Part shown: one piece after another, positions 31,519 through 40,569 of the stretch
How the letters are laid out: the number at the start of each line of letters is the position of its first letter
How positions within the stretch are numbered: position 1 is the stretch's first letter
Source of the DNA: Treponema sp.
Lineage (GTDB): Bacteria > Spirochaetota > Spirochaetia > Treponematales > Treponemataceae
Direction of reading: 5' to 3'
Assembly (NCBI GenBank): GCA_022510865.1
Contig: JAFLSQ010000018.1
Coordinates: 1 to 45,037 of the forward strand
DNA: 45,037 nt
Notes under the pieces: generated by a model
Database searches by the model: none
Told to the model about the DNA's origin: nothing
Seen by the model: the letters and a program-made list of their open reading frames with translations, nothing else
Program-made: the position numbers and the translations under genes

Positions 31519-31577
31519 ATTTTTCGCCGGGTGTTACAACCGTAGAGATTCGTGCAAGAAAATCAGACAAAAGTCAT
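31519..31577. repeat. 59-bp direct repeat, copy 2
   Basis: Matches 30684-30742 at 58 of 59 positions. It lies just upstream of the MATE gene promoter and, unlike copy 1, is not joined to a palindrome array. Confidence 0.95.
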
Positions 31578-31599
31578 AGCAATCGCAACCAAAAAGTGG

Positions 31600-31605
31600 T
31601 ATATT
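31600..31605 (+). promoter_or_regulatory. MATE gene -10 element
   Basis: TATATT with an extended TGG lies 10 nt before the ATG at 31616, so the leader would be only a few bases. No ribosome binding site and no clear -35 are seen. Confidence 0.5.
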
Positions 31606-31615
31606 TTGCGTAATT

Positions 31616-32977
31616 ATGAGAAAAAGCAACATCACGGATATGACCGTCGGCTCACCAACAAGGCACATCCTGCTTTTTGCGATGCCCCTTCTGATTGGAA
31701 ACGTTTTCCAGCAGCTTTACAATATGGTTGACTCTGTGATTGTAGGCAATTACGTCGGCGCGAACGCGCTTGCGGCGGTGGGCACGTGCGGCTCAATGAA
31801 TTTTTTCTGCTTTTCCCTGAGCGCGGGGCTTTCAATCGGAATCGGGATTGTGGTGTCGCAGTTTTTCGGCGCGAAAAATGAGCGGATGGTCCGGCTTACA
31901 ATCGGCAATGCGGTTTTTATCCTCACTGTGGCCTCTGTGATTGTGAGCGTCCTTGGCTTTGCCGTCTGCCCGCACGTTCTGCGGCTGCTGAACTGCCCGG
32001 AGAACATTCTTCCGGATTCTGTGATTTATATGCGCACGACTGTCTGCGGGATTATTTTTGTGGCGTACTACAACGGGGTCGCGTCAATCCTCCGTGCGCT
32101 TGGCGACTCAAAAAGTCCGCTTTATTTTCTGATTCTCTCAAGCGTTGTGAACCTTGCGCTGGATCTTGTCTTTGTGCTTTGCTTTGGCTGGGCAGTTTTT
32201 GGCGTTGCCCTGGCAACGTGCATATCGCAGGCGGTGTCGGCAGTCGCGAGCGCGGTCTACGCATACAGGCGGATTGACTACTTCCGCCTTACAAAAAGCG
32301 AGATTCATCCCGACGGAAAAATCATAAAATCGTCCTTGAAAATCGGCATTCCGGTTGCCTTGCAGAACTGCATGATTTCCATCTCTATGATGGTCTTGCA
32401 GGGCGTGGTGAACACGTTCGGCGAGGTTGTCATGGCTTCCTACACGATTGTTATGCGCGTGGAGCAGCTTGTGCAGCAGCCGTACAGCTCAATCGGGGCG
32501 GCAATCACGAATTTTTCCGGGCAGAATTTGGGCGCGGGCCGGCCGGAGCGCGTGCGTCAGGGCTTTTTACGCGGAACTCTCATTGTGCTTGCGTTCAGCA
32601 TCGCGGTTCTGCCGGTCTTCTGGCTTCTGGGCGATAAAATCATCGGAGTTTTTGTGAGGGGCGAGACCGAGGTCATAGCAATCGGCTCTAAGGCTCTTAG
32701 AATCACTTCTGTCTGCTATTTTATGCTCGGGATGATTTATGTGCCCCGCGCGGTTCTGAACGGCTGCGGCGATTCGGGCTTCGCGGTCATCAACGGGGTG
32801 ATGGAGGTTGTTGGGCGGATTGGCTTCGCGCCGATTCTCACGCGCATTCCGTCCCTTGGTTTCTGGGGAATCTGGGTCACAACCGGAATCACCTGGACAA
32901 TCACTGCGGCCTCATGCGTCCTGCGCTACAAGACCGGAATCTGGCGGCGCAAGGCTGTGAGTCAAAAAGAATCATAA
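31616..32977 (+). CDS. MATE family efflux transporter
   Basis: This 453-residue inner-membrane protein exports organic cations or drugs in exchange for sodium or protons. The N-terminal pattern (RHILLFAMPLLIGNVFQQLYNMVDSVIVGNYVGANALAAVG) is the MatE signature, and the fold is repeated in the second half (QNCMISISMMVLQGVVNTFG). Twelve membrane segments are predicted and length is typical. The subgroup resembles the DinF/NorM-like clade common in gut anaerobes. Substrate is unknown. It is alone on its strand between the direct-repeat cassette and the sigma factor gene. Confidence 0.93.
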   Translation: MRKSNITDMTVGSPTRHILLFAMPLLIGNVFQQLYNMVDSVIVGNYVGANALAAVGTCGSMNFFCFSLSAGLSIGIGIVVSQFFGAKNERMVRLTIGNAVFILTVASVIVSVLGFAVCPHVLRLLNCPENILPDSVIYMRTTVCGIIFVAYYNGVASILRALGDSKSPLYFLILSSVVNLALDLVFVLCFGWAVFGVALATCISQAVSAVASAVYAYRRIDYFRLTKSEIHPDGKIIKSSLKIGIPVALQNCMISISMMVLQGVVNTFGEVVMASYTIVMRVEQLVQQPYSSIGAAITNFSGQNLGAGRPERVRQGFLRGTLIVLAFSIAVLPVFWLLGDKIIGVFVRGETEVIAIGSKALRITSVCYFMLGMIYVPRAVLNGCGDSGFAVINGVMEVVGRIGFAPILTRIPSLGFWGIWVTTGITWTITAASCVLRYKTGIWRRKAVSQKES

Positions 32978-33149
32978 TTGCTGATCGTAAAAGCCTGTGT
33001 GTCAGAATGACGCAGCGCAATCCTTGCATTTGGTCTGATGTGTAAAAATCCCCCTGATTCTCTGATTTTCCCGCGGATTTTTCCCGCATGATCCTCAAAC
33101 ATCAGGAATTCGCATGATTTTTGCACTTTTTTCTGCGTTTTTGCTCTTG

Positions 33150-33166
33150 TTGGCACGGAAGTTGCT
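33150..33166 (+). promoter_or_regulatory. sigma-54 promoter of the RpoS-like sigma factor gene
   Basis: TTGGCACG (33150-33157), four bases (GAAG) and TTGCT (33162-33166) match the -24/-12 consensus TTGGCACG-N4-TTGCW at every position, with GG and GC exactly 10 bp apart. It lies 37 bp before the start codon at 33203, giving a leader of about 27 nt with a GGAG site. No competing sigma-70 promoter with good spacing is seen. An activator site (UAS) was not identified. Confidence 0.85.
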
Positions 33167-33202
33167 ATATATTCTATGAAAATTTTTTTCTGGAGTGCAA
33201 CT

Positions 33203-34042
33203 ATGGCTAACGATGAGAATATTCTGGCAATGTATCTTAAAGAAATCAACACGATTCCTCTGCTCTCGCATTCAGAGGAGGCGGAGCTTGCTGTGAAAGC
33301 CCAGAAAGGTGATAAGAATGCGAAAGACAGGATGATAAAATCGAACCTGCGTTTTGTGGTGAACGTGGCGAAAAAATATCAGAATCACGGGCTGGAGCTT
33401 ACCGACCTCATCAGCGAGGGGAACATCGGGCTTATGACCGCGATTGACAAGTTTGATGTCTCAAAAGGCTATCATTTTATCTCTTACGCCGTGTGGTGGA
33501 TTCGCCAGAGCATACTCAAGGCAATCTGCGAGAAAAGCCGGGCAATCCGCCTGCCGCTGAACCGCGCGAACGAGCTTGTGAAAATCGACCACGCGCGGAA
33601 AATCCTTGGGAGCAGGGCTTCCGAGCAGCAGGAGTACGAGGAGATTGCCGGAATGCTCGGCATGACATCCGAGCACGTGCGCGATATGCTCAACATTAAC
33701 CGCGAGATGATAAGCCTTGACGCGGAGGTGAACGACTGCGACGCAAGCCATGCGAAAGTCGGCGATTTCTTTGAGGATGTCGCGTATGGACGGCCCGAGG
33801 ACAAGGCGATTACCCAGGCGATGATTGAGGACGTTGACTCGGTTGTTGACGGTCTTGCCCCGAACGAGGCGAAAGTAATCAGAATGCGCTATGGGCTGCG
33901 CGGCTGCAAACCGATGTCCCTGAAGGAAGTTGGCGAGGATTTGTCTCTCACAAAAGAGCGCATCCGCCAGATTGAGAAGCACGCGATTGTCCGCCTGCAA
34001 CATCCTGTGCGCGCGCGCCGCCTGGAAGCCTACGTCGCCTAG
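33203..34042 (+). CDS. RpoS-like group 2 sigma-70 factor
   Basis: This 279-residue sigma factor has region 1.2 (ILAMYLKEINTIPLLSHSEE), region 2 (SNLRFVVNVAKKYQNHGLEL, LISEGNIGLMTAIDKFDVSKG, ISYAVWWIRQSILKA), region 3 and region 4 (LAPNEAKVIRMRYGL, SLKEVGEDLSLTKERIRQIE). It lacks region 1.1 and the large non-conserved insert of housekeeping SigA/RpoD, so it is an alternative factor similar in size to Borrelia RpoS (about 267). The ATG at 33203 has TGGAG 7 nt upstream; the ATG at 33176 coincides with the predicted transcription start and is unlikely. It ends on a CTAG shared with the recG stop. The perfect sigma-54 promoter suggests control by RpoN. Confidence 0.9.
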   Translation: MANDENILAMYLKEINTIPLLSHSEEAELAVKAQKGDKNAKDRMIKSNLRFVVNVAKKYQNHGLELTDLISEGNIGLMTAIDKFDVSKGYHFISYAVWWIRQSILKAICEKSRAIRLPLNRANELVKIDHARKILGSRASEQQEYEEIAGMLGMTSEHVRDMLNINREMISLDAEVNDCDASHAKVGDFFEDVAYGRPEDKAITQAMIEDVDSVVDGLAPNEAKVIRMRYGLRGCKPMSLKEVGEDLSLTKERIRQIEKHAIVRLQHPVRARRLEAYVA

Positions 34043-36198
34043 GACTGTGCCTGCACCGCGGTGCTGTGCGAGAGAATCCGCATAACATCCGCGCGCGCAT
34101 CTTCAAGGAGGGCGGAGTCCTTTGATAAATCCGCGATTTTGAATTCAAGTGCGCCCGCCTGCAAGGTTCCGGAAAGCTCTCCGGGGCCGCGGGTCTTTAA
34201 ATCCTGCTGCGCGATGAAAAATCCGTCCGTGCTCTGACGCAGGGTTTTCATCCGCTCAATTCCTGTCTCCGTGAGATTTTTGCTGTAAATCAGAAAGCAG
34301 AACGACTGTTCGCTTCCGCGGCCGACGCGACCGCGCAGCTGATGGAGCTGTGCCATGCCGAATCTGTCTGCCTGCTCGATTACCATGCAGGTGGCGTTCG
34401 GAACATCGACTCCCACTTCTATCACTGTCGTGGCCGCAAGAATCTGAATTTTATTATCACGGAAATCGCGGAGAATGCGCACCTGCTCGTCCTCGTCAAC
34501 TTTGCTGTGAAGCAGCGCGGACTTGAACTGCGGGTAAATGCTGTCGCGCAGACGTGCGAAAATCCTCTCCGCCGATTTTATGTTCTCGTCGCTGTCAATC
34601 GCGGGGTAGACAAAATAAGCCTGATGGCCTTTCTCAAGTTCCCGGCGCACTGCCTCGTATGCGTTCGGCTCGTTTCCTTCTTTCACAAGATAAGTTGTGA
34701 TTTCCTTGCGGCCCTGCGGTCTTGTGCGGATTGTGCTGATGTCAAGGTCGCCGAACAGCGTGAGCGCAAGGCTCTGCGGGATTGGAGTCGCGCTCATCAT
34801 CAGAAGATTGGTCTCGAACGTGAAGCCATTAATCGTCCGCCGCCCTTTCTCTATGATTGCCTGACGCTGCTGCACCCCAAAACGGTGCTGCTCGTCTATC
34901 ACCGCAAGCTGCAAGTCCTTGTATGCCACCTGGCTTGAGAAAAGCGCGTGAGTTCCCACAACAATGTCAATCTCGCCGTTTTTCAGCGCGCGAAGAAGCT
35001 GCGTGCGCCCGGATGCCTTGAGGTTGCCGGTAAGAAATGCCGTGCGGATTCCAAGCGGCTCTAAAAGCCGCGCGGCGTTCTCCGCGTGCTGGCGGGCAAG
35101 AAGCTCGGTGGGTGCCATCAGAGCGCACTGGCCTTTCCAGCTGATGATTCTGAGGCAGACGAAAAACGAGACGAGCGTCTTTCCCGAGCCAACATCGCCC
35201 TGCAAGAGCCGCGACATTGTGAATGACGGCCTTGACGGAACTGGCGTTCCGCTTTCCAGCTGGTTCAGGATTCGCTCACGCTCGGTGTAGCTTCTGTCAA
35301 TCTCGGCGTCCATCTCAAAAATCACTTTTTTCTGGTCATCTGTGAGCGCGAACGGCAGCGCGTCCAGCAGCGATTTTTGCAGCGGCGAGAGGCTCTGCAA
35401 AAAATCCGCGTCATCCGGGCTTTGCTCCTCCGCGCTTTTCTCAAGATTTCCCTTGCGCCGCCCGGCCCGCTCCAGAATCACTTTCTGGAACAAAAAAAGC
35501 TCCTCGTATGCGAGCGTCCTTCGCGCCTCTTGTGCCTGCTGAATGCTCTGCGGCTGGTGGATTTGCCTCACCGCGTCCTGCTTTGCAATCAGACCGCGCC
35601 TTGTGATGATTTCTGCCGGAATCTCGTCCTCAATTCCGTGCGCGTACTGTTGCAGTGCCTTTGCGATTGCCTTGCACAGAGCCTTGTGAGTCAGTCCCTC
35701 TGTGAGCGGGTAAATCGGAATCACGCCGCTTTCTGCCGGCTCAATCGCGTCAAACCGGAATTCTTTTATGTGATTTCTCAGCTCCTCCGGAATTTCCATT
35801 TTGACTGCCTCGAAAGACGTGCTTTGCAGCCTGCCGTATTTTATGCTGAACGTTCCGGTCACTGTAATCAGCGTGCCGGGCACAAGGACTTTCTCAAGGA
35901 ACGCGCGGTTGAAGCACAGAAGCTCTGCGGTGGCGGTGCCGTCATTTATAATCACTTTGAGAGTCCGCATTGCGCCGTATCCGAACCATTCGTGGCCAGT
36001 CACCTGCGCGACAGTGTGCACCTTGCCAAGCTCAAATTCTGTGAGCGTGATTTTTCTGGTTCTGTCCTCATAATCGCGCGGAAAATATTGCAGCAAATCG
36101 CCGGCGGTGAAAATGTTCTGCCTTGCGAGAATTGCTGTGAGTTTCGGCCCGATTCCCGTTATGCTTGAGACCGGGGTTTTTATATCGCTGAGTCTCAA
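34039..36198 (-). CDS. recG: ATP-dependent DNA helicase RecG
   Basis: This 719-residue helicase remodels stalled replication forks. The N-terminal wedge/OB domain (KVHTVAQVTGHEWFGYG, LLCFNRAFLEKVL) is followed by the helicase core: Walker A LLQGDVGSGKT, motif II VIDEQHRFGVQQRQ, motif III MSATPIPQSLAL, and motifs V-VI TTVIEVGVDVPNA and QLRGRVGRGSEQS. It ends with a RecG C-terminal TRG-like region. The likely start is TTG at 36198, 9 nt after the yggT stop, because the N-terminus (MRLSDIKTP) is at the usual place. It belongs to the dnaE-yggT-recG transcription unit. Its stop overlaps that of the sigma factor gene. Confidence 0.95.
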   Translation of the reverse strand: MRLSDIKTPVSSITGIGPKLTAILARQNIFTAGDLLQYFPRDYEDRTRKITLTEFELGKVHTVAQVTGHEWFGYGAMRTLKVIINDGTATAELLCFNRAFLEKVLVPGTLITVTGTFSIKYGRLQSTSFEAVKMEIPEELRNHIKEFRFDAIEPAESGVIPIYPLTEGLTHKALCKAIAKALQQYAHGIEDEIPAEIITRRGLIAKQDAVRQIHQPQSIQQAQEARRTLAYEELFLFQKVILERAGRRKGNLEKSAEEQSPDDADFLQSLSPLQKSLLDALPFALTDDQKKVIFEMDAEIDRSYTERERILNQLESGTPVPSRPSFTMSRLLQGDVGSGKTLVSFFVCLRIISWKGQCALMAPTELLARQHAENAARLLEPLGIRTAFLTGNLKASGRTQLLRALKNGEIDIVVGTHALFSSQVAYKDLQLAVIDEQHRFGVQQRQAIIEKGRRTINGFTFETNLLMMSATPIPQSLALTLFGDLDISTIRTRPQGRKEITTYLVKEGNEPNAYEAVRRELEKGHQAYFVYPAIDSDENIKSAERIFARLRDSIYPQFKSALLHSKVDEDEQVRILRDFRDNKIQILAATTVIEVGVDVPNATCMVIEQADRFGMAQLHQLRGRVGRGSEQSFCFLIYSKNLTETGIERMKTLRQSTDGFFIAQQDLKTRGPGELSGTLQAGALEFKIADLSKDSALLEDARADVMRILSHSTAVQAQS

Positions 36199-36207
36199 AA
36201 TATCGGT

Positions 36208-36801
36208 TCAGAACGGAATGCTGGCGCAAAGAACAGCCAGCACTCGCACAAGGAAATTGCCCGCAATCAGAAAGACTATCAGAGTAATCCATGTGATTAG
36301 CAGCGATTTCTGATATGTCAGGTTGCCTTTCACAAAAGTCCTGCCCACTTTGTAGGTGAACTGGGAAATCATCCTGTCTACCTGCGTCCATGGCGACTCA
36401 TAGGGAGTGTAGCCGCGGTGAATCGCGAGGATAATCCAGCGGATAAGAATGACAAGGAAAAACAGCCCCATGAGCGACTGGACAATTCCCCAGAGCATCA
36501 TGATGACTGTCTGCAAAATCCCGCCGAAATAAATCCGCCCGGTTGCCTGAATGCCGCCCAGAATGGAGGACGCGAGCGAGAGCAATCCGATTGAGATTAT
36601 TGGCGAGAAATCGATGTTCCCGATGTGCGTGAAGCCAAGGCGCGAGAAAATGCCCATGTATGGCTCGCAGAGCGATGACACCACGCGCCCGAATTTTGTG
36701 AATTTGAGTCCCGGAATCCAGGACATGATGATATAGGCGAAACAGCAGATTGTGTAGAGCGAGAGTGCCGCCGCCAAAACAGATAAAATTGTCCGAATCA
36801 T
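36208..36801 (-). CDS. YggT family membrane protein
   Basis: This 197-residue inner-membrane protein contains two YGGT repeats, each a pair of membrane helices: residues about 1-95 (YIIMSWIPGLKFTKFGRVVSSLCEPYMGIF) and about 100-197 (ILIRWIILAIHRGYTPYESPWTQVDRMIS). YggT proteins have been linked to osmotic stress and cell division, but the biochemical role is unknown. A GGGAG site precedes the ATG. It lies 33 bp after dnaE and 9 bp before recG on the same strand. No signal peptide apart from the first helix. Confidence 0.87.
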   Translation of the reverse strand: MIRTILSVLAAALSLYTICCFAYIIMSWIPGLKFTKFGRVVSSLCEPYMGIFSRLGFTHIGNIDFSPIISIGLLSLASSILGGIQATGRIYFGGILQTVIMMLWGIVQSLMGLFFLVILIRWIILAIHRGYTPYESPWTQVDRMISQFTYKVGRTFVKGNLTYQKSLLITWITLIVFLIAGNFLVRVLAVLCASIPF

Positions 36802-36834
36802 AAAGTCTCCCGTTTTTTGATTTTCAAGGCCGCC

Positions 36835-39800
36835 TTATTCTGTCCAGACTTCCTTGACTACAGAGATGTCCCGCAGTGTCCGCAGGGCCTCATCTGTGGC
36901 GTTCAGCGAAATCTGCTGGCTCACCTTAACGACATAGGGATTTTTTCCCGTGTCTATATGAAAATATACTGAGCAACTGCCCGAATTATCAAATAAAAAA
37001 TCACGCAAATCTGACAATGCCGCCGATGAGTCAAAATTAGGGTCGAGCATTATGTGCACCGATGAGGCGGCACGGCTCTCCAGTTTCTCCGCGTCCTCAA
37101 CCGTCTCCACAACAAAAGACGGAATATCGCGGGTTGCGTCAACCCTGCCGCAGAACGCATATACCCCGCCGTCCTCCAGCTGATTTTTGAGCGTCTCCCA
37201 GTTTTTTGGGAAAAACGTGAGGTCAATCTCGCCGTCGTAATCGCTCAGTTTTGCGAATGCCATGCGCTCGCCTCGTTTTGTGATTATCTCGTGGACTGCG
37301 CTGATTATCCCAAGCGCGGTGTAAGTTTTTTCCGCGTTCTTAATCTGCCAGTATTTCGCGCCGCTCGCCTGCAACGCGCCTTTTTCGGCCTTGGTCTCTG
37401 CGGCCACGCGCTTTATGTTCGATGAGCGCACAGTAACCGCCCGGTCAATCGCTTTTTTGTATGCGTCAAGGGGATGCCCGCTCACATAGCAGCCGATGCA
37501 CTCTTTTTCCATCGTGAGCAGCTCCATTCGCGGCAAATCCTCCACAATCCTGAATTTGTAGTCCGCGTAGGTCTGCTCCTCCTCGCCAAGCTCCCCGAAC
37601 AAATCGCCCTGACCTTTTTTCTTGTCCTCCAGAATCTTCGCGACAAAATTCAGCGCGGCCTCCATGTTGGCAAGCAGGGTGGGGCGGTTCAGCGCGTTTC
37701 CGCTCTCCTCGCCGGTGTAGTCGAACGCCCCTGTTTTGATGAGGACTTCCACGGCCTTTTTGTTCACGAGGATTTTCTCACGGCCGTCCTCATCGCACTC
37801 AACCAGCGCGCAGGCGCGTTTTATGAAATCCATGAAAGACGTGAATTTGCCGTTTTTCTCGCGCTCCTGCACGATTGCCTGCGCCGCCGCTTCTCCCATG
37901 CCTTTTATGCCTTTTAGTCCGAAGACAATCCTGCCGTCAACCACGTCAAAAACCACATCCGAGCGGTTCACGTCAGGCGGGTCAACGGCTACCCCGATTT
38001 TTCTTGCCTCCTCAATATAAAACGGAAGTCCGTCTGTGGAGGCAATCTCGTTGGTGAGGTTCGCCGCCATGAATTCAGCGGGATAGTGAGCCTTGAGCCA
38101 CCCGGTGCGATATGCGAGCACAGAATATGCCGCCGCATGGGACTTGTTGAAGCCGTATCCGGCGAACGGAATCATAATCTCAAAAATTTCTGCGGCGTGC
38201 TGCTCGGTGAAGCCCTGCTTTATTGCGCCGTCAATGAATTCCTTCTTTTTTCCCATGAGGACTTCGGGCTTTTTCTTTCCCATCGCGCGTCTGAGCATAT
38301 CCGCGCCGCCCATCGAGAATCCTGCGATTCTCTGCGAGACCTGCATCACCTGCTCCTGATAGACCATCACGCCGTAAGTCTCTTTCAGAAGATCCTCAAG
38401 GCACGGGTCGGGATAGTGGATTGTCTCGGGCTTCCATTTTCCTTCAATGTACTGCGGAATGTAGTCCATAGGGCCGGGGCGGTAGAGCGCGTTCAGCGCG
38501 ACAAGCTCCTCCAGACGGCGCGGCTGTGCCTGCCTCAGGATTTTCTGCATTCCCACGCTCTCAAACTGGAACACCGCAACAGAGTCGCCGCGGCAGAACA
38601 AATCAAAAGTCTGCTCATCAGTCTCGCTCACCTCGGCGGTGAGGAATTCCTTCTCGCCGGGCTTTCTGTGCTTGTTGATGATTGCCTCCGCGTATCTGAT
38701 CAGGGAGAGTGTCTTCAATCCAAGGTAGTCGAATTTAACAAGTCCGCACGGCTCGATTATGTCCATCGTGTACTGCACGCCGACCTCGCCAGTCTTGGGG
38801 TCCTTGAAAATCGGTGCCCAGTTCGGAAGCTCCGTCAGTCCGATTACCATGCCGGATGCGTGAAGCCCGGTGTTGCGCTTCACGCCCTCCAGTTTGAACG
38901 CCAAATCAAAAAGCTCATGAAAGCGCGTGTCATCCTTAAACTGGATGAGTTGGCCGCCATCGGGCATTTTGTCGTTCGGCTCAGAAAAAGCGTCTTTGAG
39001 CGTGGCTTTTGGATTTGCGGGAATGCACTTTGTGAGCATATTCACGTCCGAAAGCGGAATGCCGAGCACCCGTCCAACGTCTTTTATGCAGTTCTTTGGC
39101 TTTAGCGTTCCGAACGTCACAATGTGACCAACGTTCTTGTCGCCGTATAAATCGCGCGTATGCTGGATGATGTCCTGCCTGTAATCGAAGTCCATGTCAA
39201 CGTCAAAATCAGGCATTGAGACACGCTCAGGATTTAAAAATCGCTCGAAAATCAGGCCGTAGCGGAACGGGTCAATGTCTGTGATTGACATTGCGTATGC
39301 CACAAGCGAGCCTGCCCCCGAGCCGCGCCCCGGGCCAATCGGGATGTAGGGCTTCTTGCAGTTGTTGATGTTATCCCATGTGGATTTTGACCAGTTTATG
39401 AATTCCCAGACAATCAGAAAGTAGCCGGAAAATCCCATTGAGAAAATGGTCTCCATCTCATAATCCGCGCGCGCACGGATTTCCTCAGTGATTTCGGGAT
39501 AACGCTCCTTCAATCCTTCCTCAACGATGTGGCGCAGATAATCATTCTGATCGCTCTGATAGTTATCGCCGTGTGTGCGGAATTCAGCGGGAAGCTCAAA
39601 GCGGGGCAGGCACTCCTTAAGCTCCGGCGTGGAATACTGCTTGATTGTAAGATTGCACATCCTCGCGATTTTCATGGTGTTGTCGTAGGCCTCCGGGCAC
39701 TGCGGAAAAAGCGAGCGCATCTCCTGCTCAGTCTTGAAGTACCAGCTGTCCAAATCCTCGTCGCCGCCCATTTTGGCATGTTTCTCGTGCAGGAGGTTTT

Positions 39801-40557
39801 TAAATCCGATGCAGCGCAGAGTGTCCTGTGCGATCGAATCCGCGCGCTCAACGTAATGCACGTCATTCGTGACGACAAGCGGAATGTCCAGCTCGCGGGC
39901 AAGCGCAATCAGTTTCTGCGCCACGATTTTCTGATCTGGCATTCCGTGGTCTTGCAACTCGATGTAATAGCGGTCCGGCCCGAAAAGTTTTTTGTATCTG
40001 AGCGCGAGTTCTCTTGCCTCCGCGTCCATGCCTGCCATCAGCATCTGCGGAAGCTCGCCCTGAATGCACGCGGAGCAGCAAATCAATCCCTCGTGATATT
40101 TTTCCAGAAGCTCCCAGTCAATCCGCGGTTTGCCGTAATAAAGTCCCTCTGTATATGCGATGGACGAAAGCCAGCACATATTCTCGTAGCCTTTCTGGTT
40201 CTCGCACAGAAGAATCAGATGGAAGTAATGAGCCTTGCGGTCTCCTTCCTCACCCTTGTGACTGTACGGCACATCATTTTTTTCCAGATGACTTCCGAAC
40301 GCGACGTAAAATTCCTCGCCCACAATCGGATTTATGCCGTTCACGTGGCACAGTTTCTCAAAATTCAGTGCGCCGAACATATTGCCGTGGTCGGTGAGCG
40401 CGAGTGCGCTCATGTTCAGAGACTTTGCCTTTGCAACCAGCTTGTCGATTGTGGCGCAGCTGTCCAGAAGCGAATAGTCCGAGTGCACGTGAAGATGGAC
40501 AAAATTCGCCGGCGGAGTTCCTTCCGGGGCCGCCGGAAAATCATGATAATCAGCCAA
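36835..40557 (-). CDS. dnaE: DNA polymerase III alpha subunit
   Basis: This 1240-residue protein is the replicative polymerase. The PHP domain opens with FVHLHVHSDYSLLDSC and LALTDHGNMFGAL, then the palm with PIGPGRGSGAGSLVAYA and the catalytic aspartates in MPDFDVDMDFDYRQ. The finger and tandem HhH region follows, and GKNP-like C-terminal parts include the OB fold (AFAKLSDYDGEIDLTFFPKNW). Length is at the upper end of the DnaE1 group, and no intein or frameshift is seen. The start is TTG at 40557 with AAGGA upstream. It begins 12 bp after the MCP stop, which is an unusual neighbour. Confidence 0.97.
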   Translation of the reverse strand: MADYHDFPAAPEGTPPANFVHLHVHSDYSLLDSCATIDKLVAKAKSLNMSALALTDHGNMFGALNFEKLCHVNGINPIVGEEFYVAFGSHLEKNDVPYSHKGEEGDRKAHYFHLILLCENQKGYENMCWLSSIAYTEGLYYGKPRIDWELLEKYHEGLICCSACIQGELPQMLMAGMDAEARELALRYKKLFGPDRYYIELQDHGMPDQKIVAQKLIALARELDIPLVVTNDVHYVERADSIAQDTLRCIGFKNLLHEKHAKMGGDEDLDSWYFKTEQEMRSLFPQCPEAYDNTMKIARMCNLTIKQYSTPELKECLPRFELPAEFRTHGDNYQSDQNDYLRHIVEEGLKERYPEITEEIRARADYEMETIFSMGFSGYFLIVWEFINWSKSTWDNINNCKKPYIPIGPGRGSGAGSLVAYAMSITDIDPFRYGLIFERFLNPERVSMPDFDVDMDFDYRQDIIQHTRDLYGDKNVGHIVTFGTLKPKNCIKDVGRVLGIPLSDVNMLTKCIPANPKATLKDAFSEPNDKMPDGGQLIQFKDDTRFHELFDLAFKLEGVKRNTGLHASGMVIGLTELPNWAPIFKDPKTGEVGVQYTMDIIEPCGLVKFDYLGLKTLSLIRYAEAIINKHRKPGEKEFLTAEVSETDEQTFDLFCRGDSVAVFQFESVGMQKILRQAQPRRLEELVALNALYRPGPMDYIPQYIEGKWKPETIHYPDPCLEDLLKETYGVMVYQEQVMQVSQRIAGFSMGGADMLRRAMGKKKPEVLMGKKKEFIDGAIKQGFTEQHAAEIFEIMIPFAGYGFNKSHAAAYSVLAYRTGWLKAHYPAEFMAANLTNEIASTDGLPFYIEEARKIGVAVDPPDVNRSDVVFDVVDGRIVFGLKGIKGMGEAAAQAIVQEREKNGKFTSFMDFIKRACALVECDEDGREKILVNKKAVEVLIKTGAFDYTGEESGNALNRPTLLANMEAALNFVAKILEDKKKGQGDLFGELGEEEQTYADYKFRIVEDLPRMELLTMEKECIGCYVSGHPLDAYKKAIDRAVTVRSSNIKRVAAETKAEKGALQASGAKYWQIKNAEKTYTALGIISAVHEIITKRGERMAFAKLSDYDGEIDLTFFPKNWETLKNQLEDGGVYAFCGRVDATRDIPSFVVETVEDAEKLESRAASSVHIMLDPNFDSSAALSDLRDFLFDNSGSCSVYFHIDTGKNPYVVKVSQQISLNATDEALRTLRDISVVKEVWTE

Positions 40558-40569
40558 GGTGCTTTCCTT

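Noticed and set aside
33176..33202. Upstream ATG of the sigma factor
   Set aside because: It coincides with the predicted transcription start and has no ribosome site, while ATG 33203 has TGGAG 7 nt upstream.
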